Positions 16,398 through 25,900 of a DNA stretch of 64,000 nucleotides are shown in pieces. Location: contig CAKOXT010000003.1 in NCBI GenBank assembly GCA_934130285.1, positions 124,001 through 188,000 on the forward strand, given 5' to 3'. A program made the translations under genes and the position numbers. Origin of the DNA: an uncultured Clostridia bacterium. Its GTDB lineage: Bacteria; Bacillota; Clostridia; TANB77; CAG-508. The notes under the pieces are model-generated. The model had not been told where the DNA came from. It did not search any database and saw only the letters and a list, made by a program, of their open reading frames with translations. How positions within the stretch are numbered: position 1 is the first letter of the stretch; each line of letters starts with the position of its first letter.

Positions 16398-16426
16398 TTG
16401 ACATTAAAATATATTTGATATATCAT
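16398..16426 (+). promoter_or_regulatory. Promoter of the cyclophilin gene
   Basis: TTGACA at 16398-16403 and TATCAT at 16421-16426 with a 17-base spacer. Confidence 0.65.
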
Positions 16427-16461
16427 TTGAATATAAATCAAAAGAAAAGGAGTAGATTATT

Positions 16462-17289
16462 TTGGAAAACAAAGCAACGTATATCGTCATTGCAGTTGTT
16501 GCTGTAATAGTTTTTGCAGTAATAGCAGCAGTAATAATTTTTGATGGCGGAAGTGAAAAGGGAGAAGAAAAAACAGTAAAAAACACATCTAATAATATTT
16601 CTACAAAAAAAGAAAACACAACTAACAATACAACTAATAGTACTGAGGACGAAGAAGACTCATTTGACTATGAGGCTGCAGCTGAAGAACAAATGGCAGA
16701 ACCAAAAGCTGGAGAGACAATTGCAGTTATGCATGTGAAAGGATATGGAGACATTACATTTAAGTTTTTTGAAGATAAGGCACCTAAAGCGGTAAAGAAC
16801 TTTTTAACGCATGCTAAAGAAGGATATTATAACGGAGTTAAATTTCATAGAGTAATGGAAGATTTCATGATTCAAGGTGGTGATCCAAAAGGAGACGGAA
16901 CCGGAGGAGAAAGTATATGGGGAGAAGGATTTGAAGAGGAAATAGATCAAAGCCTAGTACCATATAGAGGAGCTCTTTGCATGGCCAGTGCAGGAACAGG
17001 AACATCTTCATTAGGAAGTCAATTCTTTATAGTGCAAGCGAAAGCAGATGATACACAAGCAAGTAGTATGTTGTCTTATGGATATCCAGAAGGTTTAGTA
17101 AAAAGTTATCAAAAATATGGTGGCTATTTAAGCCTATATAAAAGCTATACAGTATTTGGTCAAGTAATATCTGGAATGGAAGTAGTAGATAAAATAGCTC
17201 AATCAGAAAAAACATTATCATCTTCAGGAGAATTATCAAGTCCAGTAAATGATATAATAATTGAATCAATAGATGTAACAACAAAATAA
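16462..17289 (+). CDS. Membrane-anchored cyclophilin-type peptidyl-prolyl isomerase
   Basis: Catalyses cis-trans isomerisation of prolyl bonds, here on the outer face of the membrane. The 275 residues begin with an uncleaved-looking membrane helix (about 7-27, no lipobox Cys), a Ser/Thr/Asn-rich linker (about 35-65), and a cyclophilin domain from about 90. The active-site strand YYNGVKFHRVMEDFMIQGG carries the catalytic Arg, and LGSQFFIV and the GxV segment near the end are present; a roughly 35-residue insertion with Tyr/Gly/Ser content lies before the last strands. TTG start behind AAAAGGAG. Such proteins assist folding of exported proteins; two giant surface proteins are encoded nearby. 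Confidence 0.92.
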   Translation: MENKATYIVIAVVAVIVFAVIAAVIIFDGGSEKGEEKTVKNTSNNISTKKENTTNNTTNSTEDEEDSFDYEAAAEEQMAEPKAGETIAVMHVKGYGDITFKFFEDKAPKAVKNFLTHAKEGYYNGVKFHRVMEDFMIQGGDPKGDGTGGESIWGEGFEEEIDQSLVPYRGALCMASAGTGTSSLGSQFFIVQAKADDTQASSMLSYGYPEGLVKSYQKYGGYLSLYKSYTVFGQVISGMEVVDKIAQSEKTLSSSGELSSPVNDIIIESIDVTTK

Positions 17290-17302
17290 AAATATAGTAT
17301 AA

Positions 17303-17342
17303 TAAAAAAATGAAGCCCCGCGTTGTAGAATACGCGGGGCTT
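17303..17342 (-). terminator. GC-rich terminator of the minus-strand orphan gene
   Basis: Perfect 11-base stem (17313-17323 with 17332-17342) with GC-rich core; on the minus strand a T-run follows (complement of 17303-17310). Probably bidirectional with the cyclophilin gene end. Confidence 0.9.
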
Positions 17343-17355
17343 TGAAGGTTCTGAA

Positions 17356-17796
17356 TCAGTTGTTGATCAAGAGTTCCTCAACCAATTCGGTCTGGCTTTC
17401 AGAGCAAAGAGTTTTCAATCCAGCATGAGAAAACTCAAGCATAGATGTATCACTCTCAATTCCAGAAACCAGATGTTCAGAAACTTTAACGACCTTGATG
17501 TTATCAAAGGTCATGTGGGTACCAATAGGCAACTGTTCAAGGTTGCGAGCAGCGATCTTGAAATCGTGCCACTGCATAAATGCAGGAATTTCAAAGACAC
17601 TGTTATAGGTAGAATCAACCTCTTCCAGTTCATCAAGCAGGGCAAAAATCTGCTCAAACGAACGAACAGAAGAAATGATCAACCGATCATTAATGCAAAC
17701 AAAACTGCCTTCCCCGTGGTCCAAGCAGGCAATATCCATATTCATGGTAAAGCGTGCAGCACCAACGTTTTTAAAGCTCTTAACATTCTCACTCAT
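17356..17796 (-). CDS. Orphan 146-residue cytoplasmic protein, foreign base composition
   Basis: Starts at an ATG (complement of 17794-17796) 6 bases behind GGAGGTG. No signal peptide or membrane helix. The product begins MSENVKSFKNVGAARF; notable segments are DIACLDHGEGSFVCIND, a helical acidic stretch (ALLDELEEVDS) and MQWHDFKIAARNLEQLP. A hand count over 17401-17580 gives 74 G+C of 180 (41%), well above the roughly 29-30% of neighbouring core genes, and codons such as CTG and CCG are common, pointing to recent acquisition. It sits alone, convergent with the cyclophilin gene, with its own promoter region and GC-rich terminator. I do not recognise the family. Confidence 0.75.
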   Translation of the reverse strand: MSENVKSFKNVGAARFTMNMDIACLDHGEGSFVCINDRLIISSVRSFEQIFALLDELEEVDSTYNSVFEIPAFMQWHDFKIAARNLEQLPIGTHMTFDNIKVVKVSEHLVSGIESDTSMLEFSHAGLKTLCSESQTELVEELLINN

Positions 17797-17913
17797 TTCG
17801 AGCACCTCCATTTTTTTGTATATAAGTGAAAATAGGTACAACATTAGTATAACACAGATTTACATAAAATGCCACCTCTGTAAAAACAAAAATAAAAAAA
17901 CATGCAAAAAATG

Positions 17914-17942
17914 TTGCATAATTCATGATATTATGTTAAAAT
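17914..17942 (+). promoter_or_regulatory. Promoter of rpsF-ssb-rpsR
   Basis: TTGCAT at 17914-17919 and TAAAAT at 17937-17942 with a 17-base spacer. Confidence 0.65.
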
Positions 17943-18007
17943 AATCAACGTTAACCTTACTCGTATAAAAGAAGTACGGGTTATATATCCAGAAGGAGGT
18001 GGAAATA
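17943..18007 (+). promoter_or_regulatory. Putative S6/S18 autoregulatory leader
   Basis: The rpsF leader contains TAACC and GGGTTA, which can pair as a stem around an internal ACTCGT...AGTAC region, just before the Shine-Dalgarno sequence AAGGAGG. Many bacteria have an S6:S18-binding leader at this place. The match is by position and fold only. Confidence 0.4.
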
Positions 18008-18292
18008 ATGAATAAATATGAAAGCGTAATCATTATTAATCCAAGTTTAGAAGAACAAGGAATTAAAGATGTAATAACAAAATTTACAGATTTAATTAAT
18101 AGTGATGGAAAAGTAGAAAACGTTGATGAAATGGGTAGAAGAAAATTAGCTTATGAAATCAAAAAACAATCAGAAGGATACTATGTTGTATACACATTTG
18201 AAGCTAATCCAGAATTCATTACAGAATTAGAAAGAATCTACAGAATTACAGACAGCGTTATGAAATTTATCACAATAAGAAAAGAAGATTAA
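18008..18292 (+). CDS. rpsF: 30S ribosomal protein S6
   Basis: Small-subunit protein that binds 16S rRNA together with S18. The ATG at 18008 lies 8 bases behind AAGGAGG; an in-frame GTG three codons earlier overlaps that site and is not used. The 94 residues begin MNKYESVIIINPSLEEQ and include EMGRRKLAYEIKKQSEGYYVVY, the family core, and end with a short basic tail. First gene of rpsF-ssb-rpsR, the conserved order, with short gaps. Confidence 0.96.
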   Translation: MNKYESVIIINPSLEEQGIKDVITKFTDLINSDGKVENVDEMGRRKLAYEIKKQSEGYYVVYTFEANPEFITELERIYRITDSVMKFITIRKED

Positions 18293-18329
18293 TCGTATAT
18301 TAAATACCTTTAATTAGGAAGGTGGAAAA

Positions 18330-18746
18330 ATGAATAAAGTTGTATTAATGGGAAGATTAACAAGAGACCCAGAAACAAGATATACACAAACAAACAATAC
18401 TCTAGTTGCATCTTTCACTTTAGCAGTAAATAGAAGATTTGCTAGACAAGGTGAAGAAAGACAAGCTGATTTTATACCAGTAGTTGCATGGAGTAAAACA
18501 GGAGAATTCTGTAGTAAATACTTCAAAAAAGGTCAACAAGTTGGAGTAATCGGTAGAATTCAAACAAGAAATTGGGATGACGATCAAGGTCAAAAACACT
18601 ATGTAACAGAAGTTATAGCTGAAGAAGCATACTTTGCAGATAGTAGAAGAGATGGAGCAGGAGATAGTTTCGAAAACACATTTGGAACAGCAGTTTCAGA
18701 TAGTCAAGAATTCCAAGTTTCATCAGATGATGATTTACCATTCTAA
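18330..18746 (+). CDS. ssb: Single-stranded DNA-binding protein
   Basis: Coats single-stranded DNA during replication, repair and recombination. The 138 residues contain an OB fold beginning MNKVVLMGRLTRDPETRYT, with the aromatic stacking residues in the usual places, a short linker, and the acidic tip DDDLPF that docks partner proteins. The linker is short compared with Bacillus SsbA (about 170 residues). ATG behind AGGAAGGTGG. Its place between rpsF and rpsR is universal in Bacillota. Confidence 0.97.
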   Translation: MNKVVLMGRLTRDPETRYTQTNNTLVASFTLAVNRRFARQGEERQADFIPVVAWSKTGEFCSKYFKKGQQVGVIGRIQTRNWDDDQGQKHYVTEVIAEEAYFADSRRDGAGDSFENTFGTAVSDSQEFQVSSDDDLPF

Positions 18747-18776
18747 TAGAAAATAGAAAGATTGGGGGTTAGTGAA

Positions 18777-19055
18777 ATGGCAGACAAAAAGAGAAAAAAT
18801 AACAATAGAAATAATATGGATGATGATTTCAATCCAAAATTTAGAAAAGCAAGAAAAAAAGTTTGCGTACTATGCAGTGACAAAAACTTTGAATTAGATT
18901 ATAAAAATGCTGATCAATTAAAGAAATTCATCAATGATAAAGGTAAAATATTACCAAGAAGAGCAACAGGAGCTTGCGCTAAACATCAAAGAGAAATAAC
19001 TCTAGCTGTTAAAAGAGCAAGACATATTGCTATATTACCATACACACAAGACTAG
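18777..19055 (+). CDS. rpsR: 30S ribosomal protein S18, cysteine-containing form
   Basis: Small-subunit protein that pairs with S6. The ATG at 18777 follows GGGGGTTA; an in-frame TTG five codons earlier starts inside that purine run. The 92 residues have a long basic N-terminal tail with Asn repeats (KNNNRNNMDDDF), then KKVCVLCSDK and TGACAKHQREI, giving C-X2-C plus C and H, the zinc-binding C+ type of S18. The core YKNADQLKKFIND and LPRRATG are intact. It is the last gene of the operon, followed by a terminator. Confidence 0.96.
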   Translation: MADKKRKNNNRNNMDDDFNPKFRKARKKVCVLCSDKNFELDYKNADQLKKFINDKGKILPRRATGACAKHQREITLAVKRARHIAILPYTQD

Positions 19056-19067
19056 TAATATAAATAT

Positions 19068-19103
19068 TCGCTAGACCATAGTTAAGAAGGTCTGGCGATT
19101 TTT
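19068..19103 (+). terminator. Terminator after rpsR
   Basis: 10-base stem (19068-19077 with 19089-19098, one G-T pair) and an 11-base loop, followed by a T-run. Confidence 0.85.
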
Positions 19104-19152
19104 TATTTTAGTAATTTAACGTAACTAAATTTAAAATTATAAATATAGAACA

Positions 19153-19338
19153 AACAAAAAAAGCAAAAAACAAATAATTTTTAATACCGCGCAGCGACCA
19201 AAGGAACGAAGCAAAGCTTCGTGACTGCGATTGAAGCAATCTTTACAAAACAAAAGAGCCTTCGTTCTTGTGGAACGAGGCTCAGATAAAGATTGCGACA
19301 GCAAGGTATAAAAAATTATTTGTTTTTTGCTTTTTGTT
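19153..19338. repeat. Nested inverted-repeat element (MITE-like or structured RNA)
   Basis: Outer arms of about 34 bases (19153-19188 and 19305-19338) are complementary apart from short A-run differences. Inside lie a second stem GCAATCTTTA (19236-19245) with TAAAGATTGC (19287-19296), a hairpin of 11 pairs with one bulge (19256-19267 with 19273-19283) and a hairpin ACGAAGC/GCTTCGT (19206-19222). The core is clearly more GC-rich than the AT-rich arms. It lies between two convergent genes and contains no credible coding frame. Confidence 0.75.
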
Positions 19339-19417
19339 AATGTCAATCTGTTAAGTATTAAACAAGATATTTATCTTTTTAATTTTTAAGTTTAACGATA
19401 AGCCAATTTCTCTAATT

Positions 19418-21697
19418 TTATTGTGCACCGCCAACCATTTCATCCTTAAGAGTAACAGTAACAACAGTACCTTCTTCAACTTCAGTTCCAGAAAGAATAT
19501 CTTGAGAAATAACTTTTCCAGAACCCTCAATAGAAATATTTAAATTCAAAGACTTCAAAGAATTTCGTGCCTGCTCAGCAGTCTTTCCTTTAAGATCAGG
19601 TACCTGTTTCATTGTTTTTTCTGCACCATCAGTATATAAACAAATTATAGAACCAGACTGTAAAGAAATACCTGATTTTGGATATTGAGAAGTAACAATT
19701 GCTGATGCTTCAGCAGATGTCTTTAGAACTACTTTGAATCCAGTAGCTTCTAAGATGCTTCTAGCCTCTGATAAAGTTTTTGATGTAACATCTGGAAGAG
19801 TAACCAAAGACTCTTGATTTTCAGTAGATGAAGTATTTGATGATGTAATTCCAAGGTGTGGCAATACTTCTGATAATATTTGAGAAGCAACAGGTGCACA
19901 AGTTGTACCACCTTGATGGCTTCCACTACCATCACTATTTGGATTCTGCAATACTACTAAACAAATAACCTCTGGGTTTTCAGCAGGGGAAATTGCAATA
20001 AATGAAGCAACATAACCTTGAGATTTTTTATCATCTGGTGGTTCAGAAGTACCACTTTTTCCTCCAACAGAGTAGCCATTAACAGCAGCATATCTACCAG
20101 TACCATCTGTTACAACAGATTTCATCATGCTTTTTATTTTATTTGATGTTTCTTCAGAAATAACTTGTCTAACCTTAACAGGGGCAAGCTCTGTTTCAAC
20201 ACCAGTATCAGTATTCACAACTTTACTAACAATACGAGGTTGCATTAAATTACCACCATTAACTGATGCAGAAACAGCAGTAATTAATTGCAAAGGTGTA
20301 ATTGAGAAACGTTGACCAAATGACATTGTAGCAAGTTCAACTTCATGGCAATCATCAATATTATAGAAAATACTTTTAGATTCACCAGACATTCTAACAC
20401 CTGTTTTTTCAAGTAAACCAAATGCTTGCAAATATTTATAAAATCTTTCTTTTCCAATACGCTGACCGAGTTGAATAAATGAAGGGTTACAAGATTTTTC
20501 TAATGCTCCCCTAAGAGAAAGTCTACCATGCGCAGCAGGTGCCCAACAATTTATATCTCTGTCTGCTACTTTATATACTTTATTGCAAACAAAATCTCCT
20601 TCAGTATCTGTTTCAACCAAGTTTTCCTCAAGTCCAATCGAAGAAGTAATAATTTTAAAAGTCGAACCAGGCTCATATAAATCTGCTATAGGTTTATTAC
20701 GCCACATGTTATTTAATGCAGCTGATTTTTCTTCAGTAGTAAGTGTATCCCATTTTTCTTGTAAATCAGTAGTATTAGGCTCGAAAGGTGTATTTAAATT
20801 ATATGTTGGATAACTTGCTTCAGCAAGAATATCACCAGTAGAAGGTTTCATAATAATAACGCATCCACCATCAGCTTTATTTTCTTTAACTGCTTGATCT
20901 AAATATTTTTCAGCAATGCTTTGTACATAAACATCAAGTGTTAAATAAATATCACTTCCATTTTGAGCGGGAATATACTGCTCATTTTCATCAGAAATAG
21001 CTTCTTTATTAACGTTTGTAGAAGTTATAATTCTACCAGGTGTACCACTTAGTTCATTTTCCCAAGCAGCCTCAATTCCTTCAAGACCTTTATCATTTCC
21101 AAAGAAACCGATAACATTAGATGCTAAATTTTCATAAGGATAAGATCTTTTAGAATCTTCGTCTATATTAATACCTGTAGTTATATTGTTTTCATCAAGC
21201 CAAGAGTTCAAATTATCAATAACTGATTTATCAACTTTTTTAGCAATAGTAACAACAGAAGATGTTGAGGAATTAAGTTTTTCTAAAGTTTCTTCGTAAT
21301 CAATAGAGAATACAGAAGCAAATCCAGATGCTAAAGTCTCATTTGATACTGTTGAACCATCTTTATAACAAACTTGTCCAGGATTAATAGAAACTGTGTC
21401 AACAGTAGAACTAATTGCTAAAATCTTATTAGTTGAATCATAAATTGTACCTCTTTTACTTGCTATTACTTGACTAGTTGTTTGTTGATTATAAGCACTA
21501 GCTTTATATTCTGCCCCTTTAACAAATTGTATATAGCCAATACGTCCTAATAATAGAACAAAACAAAAAGTAAAACTTCCAAGTAGAAATAAAGAACGAA
21601 CGTTATATGATTGCTTTTTCTTGAAAACGGTACCAATTCCCAATTTTTTATTAATACGATTTTTTCCTATGTGAATCAGTCCTTCCAAAAAAGACAA
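19418..21697 (-). CDS. Class B penicillin-binding protein with two PASTA domains
   Basis: Transpeptidase that cross-links peptidoglycan (PBP2/SpoVD type). The 759 residues have a basic cytoplasmic tail, one membrane helix (about 34-55), the PBP dimerisation domain, and a transpeptidase domain with the nucleophile S345 in EPGSTFK, SCN at 402-404 and KSGT at 547-550. Two PASTA domains occupy about 632-691 and 694-752 and start with LPDVTSKTLSEA and VPDLKGKTAEQA. The only in-frame start is TTG at 21695-21697 with no clear Shine-Dalgarno sequence, so the true start is uncertain. It is a paralogue of the PBP at 61384-63348 but lies alone, away from the division cluster. Confidence 0.93.
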   Translation of the reverse strand: MSFLEGLIHIGKNRINKKLGIGTVFKKKQSYNVRSLFLLGSFTFCFVLLLGRIGYIQFVKGAEYKASAYNQQTTSQVIASKRGTIYDSTNKILAISSTVDTVSINPGQVCYKDGSTVSNETLASGFASVFSIDYEETLEKLNSSTSSVVTIAKKVDKSVIDNLNSWLDENNITTGINIDEDSKRSYPYENLASNVIGFFGNDKGLEGIEAAWENELSGTPGRIITSTNVNKEAISDENEQYIPAQNGSDIYLTLDVYVQSIAEKYLDQAVKENKADGGCVIIMKPSTGDILAEASYPTYNLNTPFEPNTTDLQEKWDTLTTEEKSAALNNMWRNKPIADLYEPGSTFKIITSSIGLEENLVETDTEGDFVCNKVYKVADRDINCWAPAAHGRLSLRGALEKSCNPSFIQLGQRIGKERFYKYLQAFGLLEKTGVRMSGESKSIFYNIDDCHEVELATMSFGQRFSITPLQLITAVSASVNGGNLMQPRIVSKVVNTDTGVETELAPVKVRQVISEETSNKIKSMMKSVVTDGTGRYAAVNGYSVGGKSGTSEPPDDKKSQGYVASFIAISPAENPEVICLVVLQNPNSDGSGSHQGGTTCAPVASQILSEVLPHLGITSSNTSSTENQESLVTLPDVTSKTLSEARSILEATGFKVVLKTSAEASAIVTSQYPKSGISLQSGSIICLYTDGAEKTMKQVPDLKGKTAEQARNSLKSLNLNISIEGSGKVISQDILSGTEVEEGTVVTVTLKDEMVGGAQ

Positions 21698-21843
21698 GCA
21701 AATAAAACATTAAATTAAAATATAAAATTAATGTTCTTTTTCCTTGCCCCTAAAATATATACAATTATTTTATATTATAGAAAAATAAAAATCAATATGA
21801 TATAATACAAAAAGAGTATTAATGTAAATAGAAAGGAAACATT

Positions 21844-22704
21844 ATGAATTTATACGAAGAAACACGATTTATAATGAAACAAAATAATATAACAGCAAAT
21901 AAAAATTTAGGACAAAATTTCTTAATTAATGAAGAGGTTGTAGATTCAATAGTTGAAAATGCAGAAATTACTAAAAATGATTTAGTAATAGAAATTGGAC
22001 CAGGGTTAGGAACACTAACAAGTAGACTACTTGAAAAAGCAGGAAAAGTTATTTGCGTTGAACTAGATAGAAAGATGATAGCAATATTAGAAAAAAGGTT
22101 TAAACTATATGAAAATCTTGAATTAATAAATGACGATATTTTAAAAATCAATTTAAATCAACTAATAAGTCAAAACAAAATAAATGAAATAAAACATGTA
22201 AAAATTGTTGCAAACTTACCTTATTATATAACAACACCAATAATAATGAAATTACTAGAAGAAAGACTTGATATAGAAAGTATAACAGTAATGATTCAAA
22301 AAGAGGTTGCACAAAGGCTAGCAGCTAAGCCGGGAACAAGCGATGTAGGAAGTATAACATATACGATTTGGTATTATACAGAACCAAAGATTGTATTAGA
22401 AGTACCAAAAGAATCATTCATTCCAGCTCCAGAGGTAACATCAAGTGTAATTAAACTTGATATATTAAAACAGCCAAGAATAGAAGTAAAAGATGAAAAA
22501 CAGTTCTTTAAAATAATAAAAGTTGCATTCATGCAAAAAAGAAAAACTTTAATAAATGCCTTAGTAAATGGAAAAGTATTTCAAAATAAAGAGGATGCAA
22601 AGAAATGTTTAGATGAATTAAAAATTGACGAAAAAATCAGAGGAGAAAAGCTAACTCTGGAACAATATAAAAACATAGCAGAATATACATATAATGGAAA
22701 ATAA
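21844..22704 (+). CDS. rsmA: 16S rRNA dimethyladenosine transferase RsmA (KsgA)
   Basis: SAM-dependent enzyme that dimethylates two adjacent adenosines near the 3' end of 16S rRNA during late assembly. The 286 residues open with NLGQNFLINEEVV, a signature of the family, then motif I VIEIGPGLGTLTS (about 48-60) for SAM and the catalytic NLPYYITTP motif (about 124-132). The C-terminal domain has FMQKRKTLINAL. ATG behind GAAAGGA. It is divergent from the PBP gene and stands alone, ending at a hairpin terminator. Erm resistance methylases share the fold, but the motifs and length fit RsmA. Confidence 0.96.
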   Translation: MNLYEETRFIMKQNNITANKNLGQNFLINEEVVDSIVENAEITKNDLVIEIGPGLGTLTSRLLEKAGKVICVELDRKMIAILEKRFKLYENLELINDDILKINLNQLISQNKINEIKHVKIVANLPYYITTPIIMKLLEERLDIESITVMIQKEVAQRLAAKPGTSDVGSITYTIWYYTEPKIVLEVPKESFIPAPEVTSSVIKLDILKQPRIEVKDEKQFFKIIKVAFMQKRKTLINALVNGKVFQNKEDAKKCLDELKIDEKIRGEKLTLEQYKNIAEYTYNGK

Positions 22705-22730
22705 AAAGGAGAAAAACATCTCCTTTTTTA
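22703..22730 (+). terminator. Terminator after rsmA
   Basis: 10-base stem (22703-22712 with 22719-22728) and a 6-base loop; the T-run forms part of the stem's 3' side. Confidence 0.8.
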
Positions 22731-22812
22731 TTTTACCCTAAAAAGCATAAAAAGGGTCAAAAAGGCGAATTCCTAAGAAAAAAGTAATACTGTAATGGAA
22801 AGTTTAAAAAAA

Positions 22813-22829
22813 TGTAACATTTTTGCAAC
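22813..22829 (+). promoter_or_regulatory. WalR-like response-regulator site upstream of the surface operon
   Basis: TGTAAC-ATTTT-TGCAAC: two half-sites on an 11-base period, matching the WalR consensus TGTWAH-N5-TGTWAH with one mismatch. It ends 6 bases ahead of the -35 element. A perfect form of the same site lies at 42140-42156. Confidence 0.45.
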
Positions 22830-22835
22830 AAAGCA

Positions 22836-22865
22836 TTGAAATAAGCCCCATTTCTGTTGTATAAT
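22836..22865 (+). promoter_or_regulatory. Promoter of the giant surface protein operon
   Basis: TTGAAA at 22836-22841 and TATAAT at 22860-22865 with an 18-base spacer, about 62 bases ahead of the start codon. Confidence 0.7.
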
Positions 22866-22927
22866 AGTATTGTGAGACTATCTAAAAGTATTTAGATTAT
22901 CGAGAGAAAACTTAGGAGGATGTTTAT

Positions 22928-25900
22928 ATGTTTAAAGAGAAAAAAAGCGGAAAAGCAATAGTAGCAATCATTTTAGTAATGTGTTTAACTTTTGCAAACT
23001 GTTTTACTTTATTTTCAAACTTAAGCTATGCAGCAGACGAAGCCTTAGGGAAACAAGCAACAGAGAGCTCAAATGTAGTAGATTTTAATGCAGAGTTCGT
23101 AAAAGAAGATAAAGAAAAAAGTTATGAATTTGAAGGAACAATTGATGAAGAAAATTTATCACTTCAAATGCAAATTGAGGTAAAAAAAGAAGGATATCTT
23201 AAAAATGCAAAGATTCAAATAGAATCTGAAAATGGATTATCTTTTGAGATATCTCAAGAACAAGGTAACAATTATCAGATAAACGGAAACTCAATAACAC
23301 TTTCAAATATCACAGCAGGAGAAAAGATAGAAATCAAGTTACCTATCAAATACAGAGAAAGAGATGACATTGAAAATTTAAATAAAAAAGTAAATGTTAA
23401 ATTAATAGGAACATATGTAAATGGTCAAGGAAAAGAAAAAGGCATTTCACAAAATGTTTTACTAAAATTAGTTTGGCATACAAATACAGAGTACACAATA
23501 ACATCAGAATTGAAAAAATATATTACATTTGGAGAAGAAAACAAAAAAGTTATCTTACAAACAAATGTAAAGACATGGTTACCAACAGAAAACAACTTTG
23601 TATCTAAAGAAGAATTAACAATAGATGCAATAAATGTTGATGGATATAAAATAGAAAAGGTAATAGTTGCAGATAAAGAAGGAAAAATGCAAGATTCTGA
23701 TTGGTCATATAATGCAGATGAAAATAAAATAACAATAAAAATAGAAAACGAAAAAGAAGCAATTCAATCAGATGAATTTTTAATTACATATATTATGTCA
23801 GGAAACACTGAAATCGAATTACCATTTAAAACAAACTCAAAAATAAATGGTTCTATTTTCATGTTTGGAACTGATGAGAAAGTCGAAACAGAATTAGATC
23901 AAGAATATGAAATAAATGAAGAGTTAGGAAACACAGTTTCAGTTGAAGGTGAATCAACAGAAAAAATTAAAGCTGGAAACATATTAGTTGATTCATTAGC
24001 TGATGAAAATAATAGTACGATTACATATAGTACAAAAATAAATGTAGATATTTCATCAACAGAAATGTGTGAAGGAATAAAAATTCAAAGTAATGAAGAA
24101 AATTTTGAAAATGCAGCTGGATTATTTGATTCTAAAACATCTTCATTTAGATCAATAGAAGTAGCCAAAGAAAGCTTTAATAAAATCTTAGGTGAAGATG
24201 GAAAAATCGAAATAAAAAATGAAGCAGGAGAATTAATTTCTACAATAAACAAAAATACAAAAATAGAAAATGATAATTATAAAGTAGAAATAAATACAAA
24301 TCAAATACAAATAGTAACAAGTAAACCAGCAACAGAAGGAATTCTACCTATAGTTCTAAATAAAGAACTTGGAAAAACAGAATATACATATGATGAAATA
24401 AAAACATTCTCAAACATAGATTTAAATTATACAGGAAGCATCATATACGCAGGTGAAGTAGAAAATAAAGTTTCTACAGTAACAAACAAGGTTGAAATTG
24501 AACAACCAAAAACAAATGCAGAATTAGCAATTTCAAGAAATACATTAAGTACAATAGCAGATAATAATGATATAGAATTAGAAGTAAAACTAAACAACGT
24601 AAATGAGGGAAATGATGTATATCAAAATCCAAGATTTCAAATAACATTCCCTGAATATATAGAAGAAGTAAACGTTTCAAATATAGCAATAGCAAATTCA
24701 GAAGATGTATTTAAAATAGCAAGTAGTACAATTTCAAAAAATGAAAATGGAAACTTAGTTTTAGATATTATATTAGAAGGAAATCAAACAAAATATAATT
24801 CTAATAAAATGAGCAATGGTACAAGCATATTAGTAAATTGCAATATAAGATTAAATTTATATACACCAACAAGCAAAGAAAAAATAACATTAACATATGA
24901 AAATGAAAGAGCTTCACAATATCAAAATGAAGCAAATGGATTAGGATACAGTGAAGTTGAAGTAGAATACAAAGCACCAGTTGGCGTAGTAAGTATTAAC
25001 AGAATATCAAATTACGAAACAACAGGAAAAACAATCACATCAGTAGATCAAGGAAAAGTAACAGATAAAATAGAAATATTTGATGAAGCAAAAATTGCAA
25101 CAATGGATATCTTAGTAATGAACAACAATGAAAATGATTGCAATAATATAAAAATTTTAGGAAGAACGCCATTTAAAGGAAATAAAGATGTAAGCACAGG
25201 AGAAGATTTAGGAACAACAGTAGATGCAAAAATGGTATCTTCAATAATAGCAGATGAAAATAATCAAGCCAATGCAATAATCTATTATTCTGATAATGGA
25301 GATGCAACAGAAGATTTAGAGAATGAATCAAATAATTGGACAACAGATATTGGAAGCCTAGAAATGGTTAAATCATATTTAATTGTATTAGATAATTATG
25401 AAATGAAACCAGGAGAAATAGTTAAATATTCATATCAATATGAAATTCCAGAAAACCTAGAACATAATGCAAACATCTATGGTTCATTCAAAACAATTTA
25501 CGATAACCTAAATAATGTAGCAACAGTAAAAGAAGAATCTAATGCAGATATCGTTGGATTGTCAACAGGAGTAGGACCACAAATAGCAGTAAAAACCGTA
25601 TCAAATGTACAAGAAACAGTTAAAGAATACGAAAAAATAAAATATATAATAACAGTAGAAAATACTGGTTCAGAGGTAGCTGAAAACATAAAAGTAAACA
25701 CAAAAGTACCAACAGGAGCAACAGTAGCAGTTCATTCAAGTTATAGCTCTGTTGAAATGGCAAAAGGTTGGACATTAAAATCAGATAGAGAAATCACAAC
25801 AACATTTGAAAAAATAAATCCAGGCGAAGTAAAGAAAATAGAATTCTTTGTACAAGCTAACAAATTACCAACAATCGAAGAATATTATGCTGGTGAAGAA

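Noticed and set aside
19137..19346. Minus-strand frame covering the nested palindrome
   Set aside because: Its translation follows the inverted repeat arms and has no start signal; the structure explains it.
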